The notes beneath the pieces are model-generated. The model searched no databases. It was not told where the DNA came from and worked only from the letters and a program-made list of their open reading frames with translations. From contig NC_080557.1 in assembly GCF_030253575.1 (NCBI RefSeq), positions 45,460,501-45,524,500 of the forward strand: a stretch of 64,000 nucleotides of DNA. Reading direction: 5' to 3'. The position numbers and the translations under genes were made by a program. Shown piece after piece: positions 38,119-50,770 of this stretch; positions within the stretch are counted from its first letter, which is position 1; each line of letters starts with the position of its first letter. Source of the stretch: Rhododendron vialii (lineage: Eukaryota; Streptophyta; Magnoliopsida; Ericales; Ericaceae).

Positions 38119-39888
38119 TTCCCACTTGAGCTGTTAGCCTTCCCAGATTTTATCAACCATTAGTCAGCGACAGTGAGCCCTTGTCGGGATTAGGATTCAA
38201 AAAAAAGTTCTAGGGCTTTCGTTTGCATTTTCTGATCGGATCGTGCTGTCCCAAGCCCAGGTTAGAGTTACGGTCATCCCCAACACAAGTTGATCAGAGC
38301 TACATCAAAATTTCGTCTCGGTTGTCCCCTTGAATTATGCAATTTGAAATTGCATCTTATGGGTTGGATATGGTTGTATGTTGTTTTGAATTATTGGCAT
38401 CCCAAGTGCACATACAAGTAATTGCCATGCATTGCCAGTACTCGGATTGGAAGCTTCTGTTAATGGCTATTAGATTTGCTTTTTTCTTCCCTGGCTTGAT
38501 TTAGGTTTCCCCATCCCTTGTTCCCCCACCCGGAGCTAAATCATCCTACTCACTGGAGACATAGCAGTTCTTGTAGTCAGCTAAGGTCTTGTTATTTTTT
38601 TTAATTATTATTTATTTAATCGGCACTCTAAGGTCTTGTTTGGTGATGCAATTAAATGCTTTAGATTAAACATTTTCAGTAACTTCACCGTGGTGCTTCA
38701 TACCATGAAGATACTATCAGATAGGCTTGTGTCGTCAATGAAATAAAAAATTAGCGAAAATAAACATCATTTCAATCAATAGGAAGGAAAATAATGTTCA
38801 CCATCTTTTAGTGAGGGGCCGCCAGTTGATTGGCTGCCTAAAATTTATGGCGGTGCTCTAGGCCCTTCTGCGCTGTACATTGGTATGGGCTCCACCACCA
38901 ATTGTGTGGCTCCCACACTAATACGTAAGAGAAAACGTATAACGTGGGTTACATGGCGGTAAACCCCGATTACGTATTTGAAGACCCATTATTCCTTGTC
39001 AATTTGGGCAGGCCCACTTCCATCTTATAGTATCCAAACATCAGCTATCTCGTTCACTCACTCATTCTTGATGGAACACCCATCGATTCATTCCTAGCTG
39101 GAATTTGGTAGTCTATTCAGACATGAAGATGCAATGAATTTGATGAACCAAGAATTGCCCGCTTTGCAGGTGGTGCTTGGCGGCATCCCCTATCCCCACG
39201 AGAGAAACGTAAGTGAACTCCAGGTGTTTATTTCTTGTGAGGAGTCCCATGCTATGCTAGGTCCAAACCAGACCCCTCCTCGGAGTTGGGGGCCGCACCC
39301 CCTGAACCTCATCCTGTAAATCTCAAGGATCTTACGCAATTCCGGACCCATGACCTGAGAAGAATCTTCTATAATTAGCACATGCTGACACCCACCAAAT
39401 AATTGCCACATTAATTCTCGTGCAAAAAGGTGGATGCGCGGCGGTAGGGAACCACGGGTGGGGTCCGATCTCCTCTGTCCCGAAAATTCATGTGCCGATA
39501 GATTTTTCAGCCGTTCAATTTAAAATATTAAAAAAAAATTCAACCGCCGGAAAATCTCTTAGACACATCAGCACTGAAGATCCTGCCTCCCACGGGTGTG
39601 GCACAGATATCCTTAATTTCCATAAACCTTAATTTTTCTCCATTGTTCACTCAATAAACCAGACCCCAACACTGGTTGTCTTTAAGGCCTTCTAACCCTT
39701 TCTTTCTCACCCGGAGGTCGGAGCAGACGAACCAGTTTCGTACGATCATCAGAATACATGGATACACGGCTAACTGGACAAGTCCAAGGCTGAACTTTTG
39801 GGAATCAAGAAGCCCCATTTAACTCGATTAGTACTCTAAGTAACCCCTAAGATGAGTGAGTGATTCTAATGGAGAATGTAGTAAGAAT
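38119..39888. other. intergenic, nothing recognised
   Basis: Spacer between the ZNHIT3-like locus and PIF1, which is convergent. Short open frames only; no terminal repeats or RNA genes were seen. Confidence 0.45.
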
Positions 39889-39891
39889 TAA

Positions 39892-40258
39892 GGGTCCGTT
39901 TGAATAGTGTGAAAGTGATAGAAAATGCAAGAAACAAAAAATAATAATGACACTTTTTAGTGTTTGATTAACATAGTTTCTTTTTTCTTTCTAAAAACAC
40001 AAGAAAATAAATTGTGAAAGTTACCATATTTTATGACAATTTCCATTATGTTCATAACTATTTTTTTTTCTTTTCTATCATGATCGATAATATATGTAAA
40101 AGGCTAAGCTAGTAAATATAGTTTTTTCTTGCAAGATTCTTACAAAACTTTTCATTTTAACCAAACAAATGTAAGGCAATAATTTTTCTTTTCTTTTACT
40201 TTACTTTATATCTTATTTTTACTTTCCAACGCGAATTTCTTTCTAATCAAACAAACCC
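39892..40258. mobile_element. Tourist/Harbinger-like MITE
   Basis: The ends GGGTCCGTTTGA and tcAAACAAACCC form an inverted repeat with one mismatch. TAA flanks both sides (39889-39891 and 40259-40261). It is 367 bp, AT-rich and non-coding. Confidence 0.65.
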
Positions 40259-40261
40259 TAA

Positions 40262-41203
40262 TGGTTTCAATATGTTTGATATAATCTACCAAAGATGCTA
40301 CGGTACAGACGGACACATACAAATCCGGACACAAATGTGTTCATAATCATCCAATATATGTCGGCCCCACATAAATGAATGATTCCGAACACGCATGGGT
40401 CCATATCTGTGCACAGACTTCTGTGTCCGCAGCATTAGTATGATCCCACCTCTATCATTTGGGTCAATAGAACCTCTCCTTTTTTCTTTTTCTTTTTTTG
40501 GCGATTGAGATCAATACAATAGAACATGATTCAAAGAGAGGAATGCAAAACATGGTAGTGGAAACTAACTCCAACTAGCTGTCCAACACATGAAAAAGAT
40601 GGAGGGAGATAGAAAGAAAGAGACAGGTGCTAGCCCCTTTATACGATGTAATCAATTGAATTCGATCAATGAAAGCAAGGCCTTCCAAATTTCAAACAAG
40701 ATAAGGCCAGGCCATCATGATCAATGAAATAACTTTTCAAGAAATTTGCCAAGCGGTCCCCGTTTGTGACCACCCAGCAATAACTGTGGGCACAACTAGA
40801 CCACCCTTGCGAGATGTTAAGGGCTGCTTCAGGCTCTGAGATAGTCCGATACGGGTCAAAAAATATGGTACAGAAAAAGGGAAACCAAAAAATAAAGGAC
40901 CTTACTGCTACAAGGGAGGAATAATTACATGTTAGCCTCTGTTTCTAATGTATATTATCTGGCACAGGATCGACTTCGGTTGTTATATTGTTGGTCTTCT
41001 CTTATGCTACAAAACTGAGTAGGCGAGAGCGCCTTTCGTAATCCATTTGCCTGTATATTACCCTGCAAAGTGGAGAGATTTTCAGAACTTACAAGACTTA
41101 ACTTACTAAAACCAGCTGCTAACAACCACTTTTTTTCCAAAGTAGGGTGCTATTGGTGGTAATGACAGGAAGAGCTTGGGTTCTTGTTTGTTTGTGTGTG
41201 CGC

Positions 41204-41208
<5 letters not shown>
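40262..41208. other. PIF1 3' flank, nothing recognised
   Basis: AT-rich spacer before the PIF1 3' end on the minus strand. No gene-like frame or mobile element was identified. Confidence 0.45.

Positions 41209-41263
<55 letters not shown>
41209..41263. repeat. (GA)n microsatellite at the PIF1 3' end
   Basis: An uninterrupted GA tract of about 55 bases ends seven bases from the PIF1 stop codon. It therefore lies at the start of the 3' UTR, read as CT on the minus strand. Confidence 0.95.
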
Positions 41264-41264
<1 letters not shown>

Positions 41265-41269
41265 AACCA

Positions 41270-44200
41270 TCAATCAAACCAAACTACAGGAGTAATAGGC
41301 ATACCAGACTGAAGATTCTGATGAGTCTCAACTTCCCTGCTGCTATTTGGCTTGCTGGGACTTGGCTGCATCATTGCTTGATTCTGCACAAAAAGAAGGG
41401 ACCACCCCCATAAGCCACTAACATTCTGACAATGTTGAAATGGAGCTCAGTGAACTTGGGCATTTAGCCCTAGCTCAAACAAGCTTTGCCCTGCTAGTTT
41501 GGCTACTCCCAGGCAATATGACTGAAAATTCTCCCAGTGACAAATTTCAGCCATGCTAGTTTTATGAGAACCCCCTGGTTGAAAAGTAGTGCCTGAGTGG
41601 TAGCGACAACGTTACATGAAGAGCTCCAGTTGAAAGGTTAGTGGAGAAGAGTCCAAACATACCTGAGGCAATGGTAGTTGCATATGGTGGAGACCACGAT
41701 ACCGCTGATAAGGATCGGCAAAGCTTGGCATCTGGGGCGGGTTGGGATTCTGGGTACCCATCGAGTTTAGCATGAGATCTGACTGACTAGTTGCTTGGAT
41801 TCTGGATGGATCAGGTAAAGGAACAGGCTGTGGAATATGAAAGGCTGGCATTGGGAATGTTGGACCCAGCCGTGCATTCGCAGCTGCTGTAGGCAATGCT
41901 GAACCAGGTAGTACAGATGGAAATGGCATCATCGGATGATTCATTCCCATTTCCATACCCATTCCCATACCCATCCCCATACCCATACCCATACCCATAG
42001 GTGGCATGTATTGCTGAACGCCAGGAAACATCATGGGAACCATGGTGCAACCCATGGACATCATCTGCAGAAATTAAATGGAAACTTCAATCTTTTAGGT
42101 GGCTAGTTGACTTTGGAAACTTCTAGGCACGGTTAAGTAGGCTAGAAAGTCCCTCTGTTACCAAAACGATTCCCTGTGCAAGGTACAGGATTCCAACTTT
42201 CCAAGGATATACATATGACAAATTTATTCCTTCTTATTTCTGCGCATCACCTCATTTGAGGCATGACTGCTACTGGCATTTTGATATTATGTGCCTTCTT
42301 TAACATCAAGTACTATCGAGGGACAAATAAATAGATTATTGAACCATGAGATCAGAGAAAAATAAAACATACCTGCACTTGCAATTGGAGTGACTTCAAG
42401 TACTCAATGGCTTCGTCCAACATTGAGGCTTTGTCCGACTGCAATACACATAAGGAGAACCATCTGTAAAATAACGAAGTGGAGTATCTATTCTAGAACA
42501 GTCGCTCACAATAAACAAATGGGTAACATGAAAAACGATAATTTACCTTGTTGCAACGAGGTATGAGTTCTTGCAAAGCCTTCATTTTTTCATTAATCCT
42601 ATCACGACGTCTCTGCATGGGATGCAATATTAGACCCATGTAGAGAAAGACAACATCAAAATGGAATGCAAGACCACTACATCAGTTAAAAGGACAGACC
42701 CTCTCTGAGAGATTGTGGACCTCTGCAGCACGAGATCTCTTTGTTGATGTTGATCCACGAGCTTGCTTCTTTGCATCAGGAAAATCAAACTCAACATCCT
42801 GTTGGTAGAAGAGCACCATAACGTCAGAATGAGCTCAATTGCACAATTTGTACATCAAAAGGCATAGGACCATTACATTCAAAACAGCAAACAACCCCAA
42901 GAGAAATAAGCATCAGCTAGAAGTGCCTCCAACCTGTGCCTAAAGCGTACCTTAGTTGTAACACCATTGACTATCTGGCATCTACCGACTACAGCTTAAT
43001 ATCAAACGCACATTTCCCCTTGACATTAAAAATCATTGGTTTTTCATCTTTAAGTAATGTTTCGGTAATGGAAAAGAACTCAGAGAAACTTCAGGGTAAG
43101 AGCTGAAATTGAGAAATTGTATGCAGTCCCCACTAGGAGCCTACGCCATCTATTACAAAATGCTGTTTCCTGGCAGCCCATCAATCCGCCATAGGATATA
43201 GCTGGACTCATAGAATAGACGTTTCTCATAGAACTTTCTTTCAAATTGTAAGCCCACAATACACTGAAGCACCCTTCTACTTAACCTATCCTACTGTGTT
43301 TCCATATTAAGTACTATTATTGACGATATCTACCTCCTTCTGCAATCAAGCCTTGTTATCAGAGCCTTCTCACTCATTCATTCTGGTATACCACATCCAG
43401 CGAAGTTCCAAATCGCTATTTATCCCAAATCCGGCAAAATGTATGCACCATATAACCTCATTGTGAACTTGTCTGATTGACTATAGGTGGAAAAGATGAA
43501 GGCTCAACACCAGCGATCCCTACACTCTAGAGGGTGAAGGCAGGATCCAGTCCATCTCTTTTTTTGGTAGAACTTCCTAGGTGCTAGGCCATCTGCCACC
43601 TGAACTACCTAGGTGCTATGCCATCTGCCACCATAGAACCTCATTGTGAACGTGTATAATTGACTAAAGCGAAAAAGACATTAATACCAGTGATCCCTAC
43701 ACTCTAGAGGGTGAAGGCAAGATTCAGTCCCCCTCTATTTTAGTAGAACTACCTAGGTGCTATGCCATCTGCTGCCTTCAAGATTTAAAAATATTCACTT
43801 GAATTGTTCACCAATGTCTCCTCAAACATCAACATACTTGAGACTGATGTTTCACACGCAATGAAACTAATCCAGGTTGGCATCGTCATAAACCAATTCT
43901 TCACATGAAAATGAGCATCACAGCTGAAAGCCCCTTTTCACTTCTATTCCAATAATCGGATTATTAAATGATGTCTCCTAAACTTTTAATGTAAAGAGAT
44001 ACTAGAAACGGTTACTGCTACTTATTCTTCGACTAAAACATTGGTTGGATTAAAAGCAACCCGAATATGGGTACACTAAATGTACACCGTAATGCGGTTC
44101 AAAAAATGTACACTCAGAGTCCCACACAAATTATCCGAGCCGTTCAATTTGTTTAAAATATTCTTTTATGGTTCCCCGCAAAGAATAAGCTCAATTGAAA

Positions 44201-47200
44201 ATTGGTAAGATCCAAAAATTTAAAATCCAAAAACCGAATGAATTGATGAAGCCTTTACCGATATTTTCATTTTGGCTAATTTTTACAAAGACCCTTAAAT
44301 TTAAAAGGGGCTCAAATTATTTTTGTTCTGATATACAAGAAACTTTTATATATCCCAGGTATAGAAGGGGTCTTGGCATCCCCTCCGGTCTGTTTTTAAT
44401 TTTTCGGTCATTTTCCAAACACACTTTGATGATTGACTTCGTTCATTTTGTAGATCTTGGCGAGAACTTTAATCTTGCCAAAAATTAGGATCATCGGACT
44501 TTAGTAGATACATGATCGGCACATGTGAAAAATACAATAAAACAAAAACTAGGTTCCAATTCAGCGTGTTTTTGGATTCAATTCTTATTTTTCTTCAATA
44601 TTCACGTGTGTTGATCATGTATCTACTAAAATCCGATGAATATGATTTTTTTTCATCATTAATGTTCTTGCCGAACTTTATAAAATGAACGAAGCCGATC
44701 ATCAAAGTGTGCTCAAAAAATGGCCAAAAAATAAAAAAAAAAAGAACGAATGGGATACCAAGACCCCTCGTATACCTGGAATATACAAAAGTTTCTCTGA
44801 TCAGTGGGTGTACTCACAATGATGTACTCTTGTGCAGTGCCCTCAATTTGGCAGCACTTGCACTTCTCCCTCCAAGAAGTGATACAAACAAGTGACAACA
44901 AAAGGACCCCAGTCTCGTGATTGGCACCTAAATACTTTAGTACCGGACCATCATCAATCACTCCTACCATTTTTGTGGAGTATTTGATTTCAACACTGTA
45001 ATGGAGTACGAGTTATGTACTTGCCATTTACCCCAAAAAAAGTTATGCTAGTTGGTACAGTACTTGCTAGTAGAATAATGCACCAAATCATATGGAAACG
45101 AGTGAGATACCAACCATACACGTGGCATGATTGGGTTTCCAAAAGAGCAGTTATCTAATGGCCAGATGCAATTGCACCGAAATGACTCATAGAGGCGGTC
45201 ACGCTAAACGACGCAACTGAACCTGCGCACGATAGACGAGACGAATACCTGGGGAAGGAGGAACACCATCCGTTCATTCAATTCAATTTTATTTTTTTCC
45301 CCTATCATCAATTCATTTTTTTTTTAAATCGCATTCATTCAATTCAAATTTTCTTTGGATAAAGAAAAAGAATATTCATTTCATTTTCCAAATTTTCGTT
45401 TTTTTTTATCTTTTGAATCTTTCTTAGATTCACATTAATTTTTTTAAATTACTTACGAGAATCGAAGTAGTGAAAAAAGTTTCTAAAAAGCTGTACTTTA
45501 ATTTTCTAGTATTAATTTTCTTTTTATCGGGAAGAATGATTGCTCTTAAAAATAACCACCACACTCACCTCACTCTGACATTCAAAGTCGTCGGCTTCTA
45601 TTCCTTTCCGCTTCCGATCCTCCGTCACCGCCTCCAGCACAGGTTTATGCACCGGCTCGGCGCTCGCACTCACGCTGGCTCCCGAGCCGCCTGGCGATGA
45701 CGCCAGCCCCGTTTCCTCACCTGCCGCAGATGACGCCACTGCCACTGCCGCAGCACCGCTCGCGGCTGCGCCGTACCATACATTTCCGCCTGATACCTGC
45801 GCCGCAGCGTGTGAAACCGTAGACCCCGGCGCCGGCGTCTCGCTCGAGTCCACCACCGTCGAGTCCCTCGCCGCCTTGTTACAAATCGACGGTCCTGCCT
45901 CTGTCCTCCCCTTCTGTTAAAAGTAAATTAAAGATACTTTAAATAATGATGTTAACAAAGCGGCTGCATTCCAATTTCACTTTTAATAATTAAAAATACT
46001 TTCCACATGTTAATAATTAAAAATTCGGAGCTCTCAACTTATTTAAAATATTTTTAAGAATCGCCTTAAAAATCAGCGCACTAAGATATGTATAAGGGTA
46101 CAAGGGTTTAATCGATTGTGTGGTCAATTTCTTGTCAAAAAATTAAGCAAAAAACTGATTAAATCTCTCTGATATTTAATTTTGAACTAAATTTTTATAA
46201 AAATTCTTTAAAATAAGTTTGAATAAATTAAGCGACTCAGATCAATTGCGTAGAATTTCGCAATATCCATACTTTCATTGTTATCTATAATCCACTCGTA
46301 AAAGAGAATCTAGTTAAGTGGGGGTCGTATGATTTGTGAATATAACCGCTTAAGCTTTTAAATAAGTTGATAGATTATCAATTTTACTACCTTCGGCCTC
46401 GAAAAATGAAGGAAATTCTGAATCCGCACCGGTGATTCCACCTCGGGACGCCTCGCCGGTGGTGGAATCGGCGGCCGCGGAGCTGCCGCCTTTGCGGCGG
46501 CAGGCGGGGTTGAAACACGCACATCGTCGGGAATGGGAGCCACGGGAGCAGTCGGCGCAGGATAGATGAGATCAGCGTAGAAGTCACGGTCGAAGGAGTC
46601 CTCGATAGGGTAGTGTAACCAAGAGGCCATCTCATCCTCTTGGATGAACAGCTGCGTGGCCGATTCTTCCTCCGTCCTGATCTCTTTGGCCGCCGCCGTG
46701 TGTTCCGGCGGATTAACACCGTCTCCGACGTGAGACCGCCGGAGAGATCTCTGGTTTTGGCTCTGCATGACGACCTGGCCGTTTTGCCAAAGTAGCTCCA
46801 TGATCTCTTCCTCAGCCCTGTACAGTCAATAAAAGGTGGATTCAGATCGATCAGTTCGAACTCACGTTCGCTCGATAAAATCTCATTTGAAACTGATTAA
46901 ACTTGTCCTGTAAATTAAGTTCTGACAAGTTACTATTCTGCTTGTTCAGCTTACGTTTTTAAAATAAAAAATTCAAGTTCCTTATGATCGGCTTGATTAA
47001 AAGCTGGTTTACGATTGCTCACTTAGTTCAAGTCAGACTCATAAATTTGTGAAGTTCGTTGAGTTTTCAAATCAAGCTTAAAAAATGCACTGTTTCTGCT
47101 CGTTTATCAGCCATAGATGCAGAAAATGAAAGGATTTTGAAACAAAAGGTGAAAGGATTTTCAAAGAAGAGTGGAGGGGCTTACATTGGTGAGTACTTCT

Positions 47201-47276
47201 TCGGCCGAGTTAAACCTGAGGAACTCGGAATAGAGTAATCGTCGTCCATTTCGAAATCTGGAACCAAGTGATTCAT
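41270..47276 (-). CDS. PIF1: phytochrome-interacting bHLH factor PIF1/PIL5, eight exons, 536 residues
   Basis: PIF1 is a nuclear bHLH factor that represses light-induced germination and greening until phytochrome triggers its destruction. Exons are 47276-47185, 46817-46391, 45913-45569, 42798-42700, 42612-42547, 42438-42373, 42064-41663 and 41383-41270; the total is 537 codons and every junction is in frame. The N-terminus [14 protein letters not shown] and the adjoining APB motif (about residues 35-55, [20 protein letters not shown]) are those of the PIF1 subgroup and bind phyB Pfr. A conserved [11 protein letters not shown] follows (end of exon 2). The bHLH (about 306-356) has basic-region [20 protein letters not shown] and the H-E-R residues for G-box binding, then [20 protein letters not shown]. 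The C-terminal exons carry a Met-Gly dipeptide repeat. The exon 4 donor (GTCTGT) is weak. Intron 3 holds a large foldback repeat. PIF1 is preferred over PIF4/5 by the N-terminus. Confidence 0.95.
43456..43780. repeat. 183-bp imperfect tandem duplication in PIF1 intron 3
   Basis: Copies starting cctcattgtgaac at 43456 and 43639 share gatccctacactctagaggg, tgaaggca and cctaggtgctatgccatctg in order. A third partial copy of the last block lies at about 43600-43632. Divergence is moderate. Confidence 0.85.
44327..44803. mobile_element. foldback element in PIF1 intron 3
   Basis: The left arm (about 44327-44545) and right arm (about 44590-44803) mirror each other: agaaacttttatatatccca, ccaggtata, ggggtcttgg, cacactttgatgat, cttcgttcatttt and ttagtagatacatgatc each have complements in reverse order. 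Weaker pairing may extend to about 44066-44830. It is non-coding. The left flank also carries sequence related to the foldback MITE at 13.8 kb. Confidence 0.75.
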
Positions 47277-47459
47277 CTTCTGCGATAGGATTAATGATCA
47301 ACTTAGCTGGGCAAGCAATCAAATCTCAATCAAGCACGATTCGAAAGGAAGTGGACACAGAAGAGAGAAGGTTCAAGGGATCAATCAAACTCACGGCATA
47401 AATTTTAGTTTTTAGAAGAGATGATGGGGAAATGGAGAAAACTGCATCTCCTCTGTAAC

Positions 47460-47461
<2 letters not shown>

Positions 47462-47492
<31 letters not shown>
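47462..47492. repeat. (CT)n microsatellite in the PIF1 leader region
   Basis: About 30 bases of CT lie 185 bases upstream of the PIF1 ATG, read as GA on the coding strand. It is probably 5' UTR or core promoter. Confidence 0.9.
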
Positions 47493-47494
<2 letters not shown>

Positions 47495-47616
47495 GTTGGG
47501 GGCTTCTCTGAGCTCTCTCTCTATCTCTGTGACTCTGTGTTATTTTTGGAAGGAGATGATGGGGAATTGGAGAAATGCTTCAGAAGATTGAAGTTGAGCT
47601 AATTGTTTTTGCCTGG

Positions 47617-47830
47617 GATTTTTCAGTGGCGTCCGGATATATCCTACTTGGTATCCGTTCGATGCATCCGAGTTATTCAATATATTTTCGGACGGTTCGA
47701 ATTGAAACCCTTTCTTTCCTCTCATTCTAACAGTTTCTCTTTTTTTTTTTCTCTCCAAATCTGAACCATTCAAATATGCAATGAACGACTCGAATGCGCG
47801 AGCGGGTACTGGCACTGAAAATTTTTCCCT
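47617..47830. mobile_element. possible Mutator-type MITE upstream of PIF1
   Basis: The left end ggatttttcagtggcgtcc and right end ggtactggcactgaaaattt are imperfect inverted repeats, and gacggttcgaat and ctgaaccattc inside add partial symmetry. It resembles the MITE at 22.8 kb in its TTTTT-G(T)GCC ends. No clean target duplication was identified. Confidence 0.4.
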
Positions 47831-48819
47831 TATGTGGATAGTGGCTTTTTGCAGCCGAAAAAGATAAGGGTCAATTTCTCTTTCCTCTCTCCACGAATAA
47901 TTTGGGAGCAAAGAGACGAAATCGTTTTTTGACGGTATTTATCAAGGGGTGGGGGAAAAAATCTACTCTGTTCACGCACGTACAAATACTACCTACCACT
48001 TGCAGATTGTACGAGATTCGTGTACATATGTACGTATGTGTCCCTCGTATTTTACCTAGATCCTTTCCGGTGTCCAAATCTTGGACGGGAGGAGACATCC
48101 CTAATCTGGGCAGCGTATTAAGAAACTCAATGGTTTAGATCTGCTTATAAACCCTGGCAAAAAAAAAAAAAGATTTGCTTATAAACTCTTCGCAAGAAGA
48201 ATTCAAATTCTTTACGCGTAGAACAAATCGGAACCATTGATTGTAGTATTGAACGATCAAGATTTTGATTGTCCGTTCCAATCCAAAAGTTGGATCGGAG
48301 AGGATTCTCTCTCTTTACAAAATCATCTCTATCATTATATTAGTAAACTCGAAAATTATGGGCTGTAGTGTGCGATTCTAGCCGTTCATCTTGCACAATT
48401 TTTAGATTTTAGGACTAGTAAAGATGGACGATTCGGATCACGCACTATAGAGCCCGGGTCTTCTTTTACTTTTGTTTTAAACTATTAATGGTTAACTATA
48501 TAAAAAATTAATCTTAAGTCCATTAAGTGAATTTCATAAGTTCATAAATCCACCTATTAGTTTTGTAAGGTGTCAAGTCCAATTTAAAAAATCCATAGTA
48601 GGATACTATAGGGTTTAGGTACTTTCATAAGATTTTAGTGTGAACTTTTTATATTATATGATTTTAGTGGTTTAGGCATTTTTATAGGGTTTATGATTTT
48701 AGATACTTTTATAGGGTACCTTAGGGTTTAGGTACTTTCATAGGGTACCTTAACGTGTTGACTTGTGGGCTTACGAAACTAATAGGTAGACTTGTACCTA
48801 GCATTGCACTATAATGATA

Positions 48820-49036
48820 CTCCCTCCGTCTTAATTCTTTTAGGAGTCCGTACCACTTTTCAATTGATTATATCTTGCAATTTATAATATTTTATGTGAT
48901 TTTGAAAAACATCGTTTAAAAGAATTCATTGAGATCTATCAAACAAGATCCATATTACATATAAACAGTATTATTAATTAAAAGTTATAATTAATTTTTT
49001 TATCCGGTTGGGACAAAAGAATGGGGACGGAAAGAG
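48820..49036. mobile_element. Stowaway-like MITE
   Basis: The ends CTCCCTCCGTC and gacggaaagag form the Stowaway-type inverted repeat, continuing as ttaattcttttagg against acaaaagaatgggg. TA flanks both sides (48818-48819 and 49037-49038). It is 217 bp, AT-rich and non-coding. Confidence 0.75.
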
Positions 49037-49619
49037 TATGTTGCACATGTCTTGGTGTAAAGCACTTGAAGAGCAATGCTAAGGATACCAAAAATATATC
49101 CGAAAAAGGTAAATTAACGGTACAAATTCACTTGATTTATCTTTTCGAAATAATTTCGGGGTACTGCATACTATTATTTTGGGGTAGTTAGAATTATTGT
49201 TCTTTACAACCTAATAAAGTAATTGCCCTTGACCTTGTACTTTCTCTGTTGGGATAAAAAAGAGTTTTGCCGGAGCACATTATAAAAATATACTCCTTCG
49301 TGTGGCCACCAAATAAAGAATGTCGAAAATGATAATTAATTCGCGATTTGGATACTTAATGAGCATAATTAGTGGCTCAGGAACAACAGCTAAAGTTTTA
49401 TTTATTGTCTTGAAGTAATCATCGCAAGATTTCCCACTATAAAAGAAATTCCGATGTGGAAAAGTGGGATTTCTTTTGGATAGGTTATGAAATGACAGTA
49501 AACGGTCAACTGTCTTGGACCCTTGAAGTCTCATAATTTCTGTTGTTTTTTTTTTTTATAAATAAAATAATAAAATTGTCTTAAGAATTTACATAAAATA
49601 TTGTCGTGCATAATGTTTT

Positions 49620-49735
49620 CGTTTTCGAATAAGTATTTATTTTTTGAATTAAATGTAATGTATTGTGAGAGAATGACATGTCTCGTAAAGCGATAAATAA
49701 ATACTTAAAAAAACGAAAACGAAATCCAAAGATAA
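49620..49735. repeat. dispersed AT-rich repeat, copy 2
   Basis: The blocks tattttttgaattaaatgta, atgtattgtgagagaatgac and aatacttaaaaaaacg match copy 1 (23.7 kb) and copy 3 (50.7 kb). Its ends cgttttcgaataagtattta and taaatacttaaaaaaacg are inverted. Confidence 0.55.
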
Positions 49736-50654
49736 TAAAAGCCACAAAAAATACAACTCCGGTGTTGGAACCCCTCGATCCGCTCGCGGAGGCGAGTGGT
49801 GTGACAGCTGAATGGCATCTAGTTGGAGCTCGTATCCGTCGCAATCTCCGCTGCAAAAACGCCGTCGCCGATGTTGTTTAGAAGCCCAAAAAATCCGTCC
49901 ACAAAGCCAAACAAAGTCAAGAGCCAATTCCCGGATTTGGGAAACCAGATCTACTTACTGAGTCAAAAAATGCTAGGACAATTGGAGATTTTCTTTTCCT
50001 AAAGAAAGTGTGGGTAAGACAATGGGAGATTTTCTTTTCCTAAAGAAAGTGTAGGTAGGAAAGACTCCCAACTCAACTCACACCTTCCCATCTCCCATGT
50101 TTGTTAATTTTCAATGCATACAGATGATAGTGTACCCGCGAATGAGATTTGTGCATATGTACACACCTCGGTCCAGGCCCTTTCATTTGGCAAAATGTTA
50201 GCACCATAAACAAATGCGCGAATACACTCGCATTCACTGTAGAACTTTCCGCAATGAACGTGAGTGTGTTTGTGTACTTGTCCGTGTATCACCTTGGTTC
50301 CGGCTCATTCATTGAACAAAAATATTAACAGCACCAAAAACACGTCCCATTTTATGGTGCTAAATATGATTGTTTATTGAAGTGATGGGTGAGGGAATTA
50401 GTGGGGCCCAGCCGAAATTGAGCCCTTAATTGTTTGCCGGTTGATGGGCCAACAAGGGCACTCTACGCCCCTTGCCACATCTGCACGCCTGAAGATACGT
50501 GTACACCTCTAAAGTTCGACTCGATTCGACTCGTTTACAGCCTTAGTATAAGAGTATTAGTGTAAGAGTATGTTGAAATTTTAGCGTATAAAATTATCAC
50601 CAAAGTTTTCAATAAATTTAAGGGGTCTTGGGAGAATCAACCATGTTTTTCTAA

Positions 50655-50770
50655 TTAAAATAAGTGCTAATTTTTTGAATCGAATGTGATGTATTATGAG
50701 AGAATGATCTGTTTCATAAAATGAGAAATGAGTACTTGAAAAATAAAAATCTTAACAGAACGAGGCCTCA
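50655..50770. repeat. dispersed AT-rich repeat, copy 3
   Basis: The blocks attttttgaatcgaatgtga, tgtattatgagagaatgatc and gagtacttgaaaaataaaaa match copies at 23.7 and 49.6 kb. The right end aacagaacgaggcc resembles a MITE terminus (GGCCTCGTTC on the other strand). Confidence 0.5.

Noticed and set aside
45302-45560. A coding exon in PIF1 intron 3 beside exon 3
   Set aside because: The open frame continues past a good donor at 45568 but the added residues match no PIF sequence.
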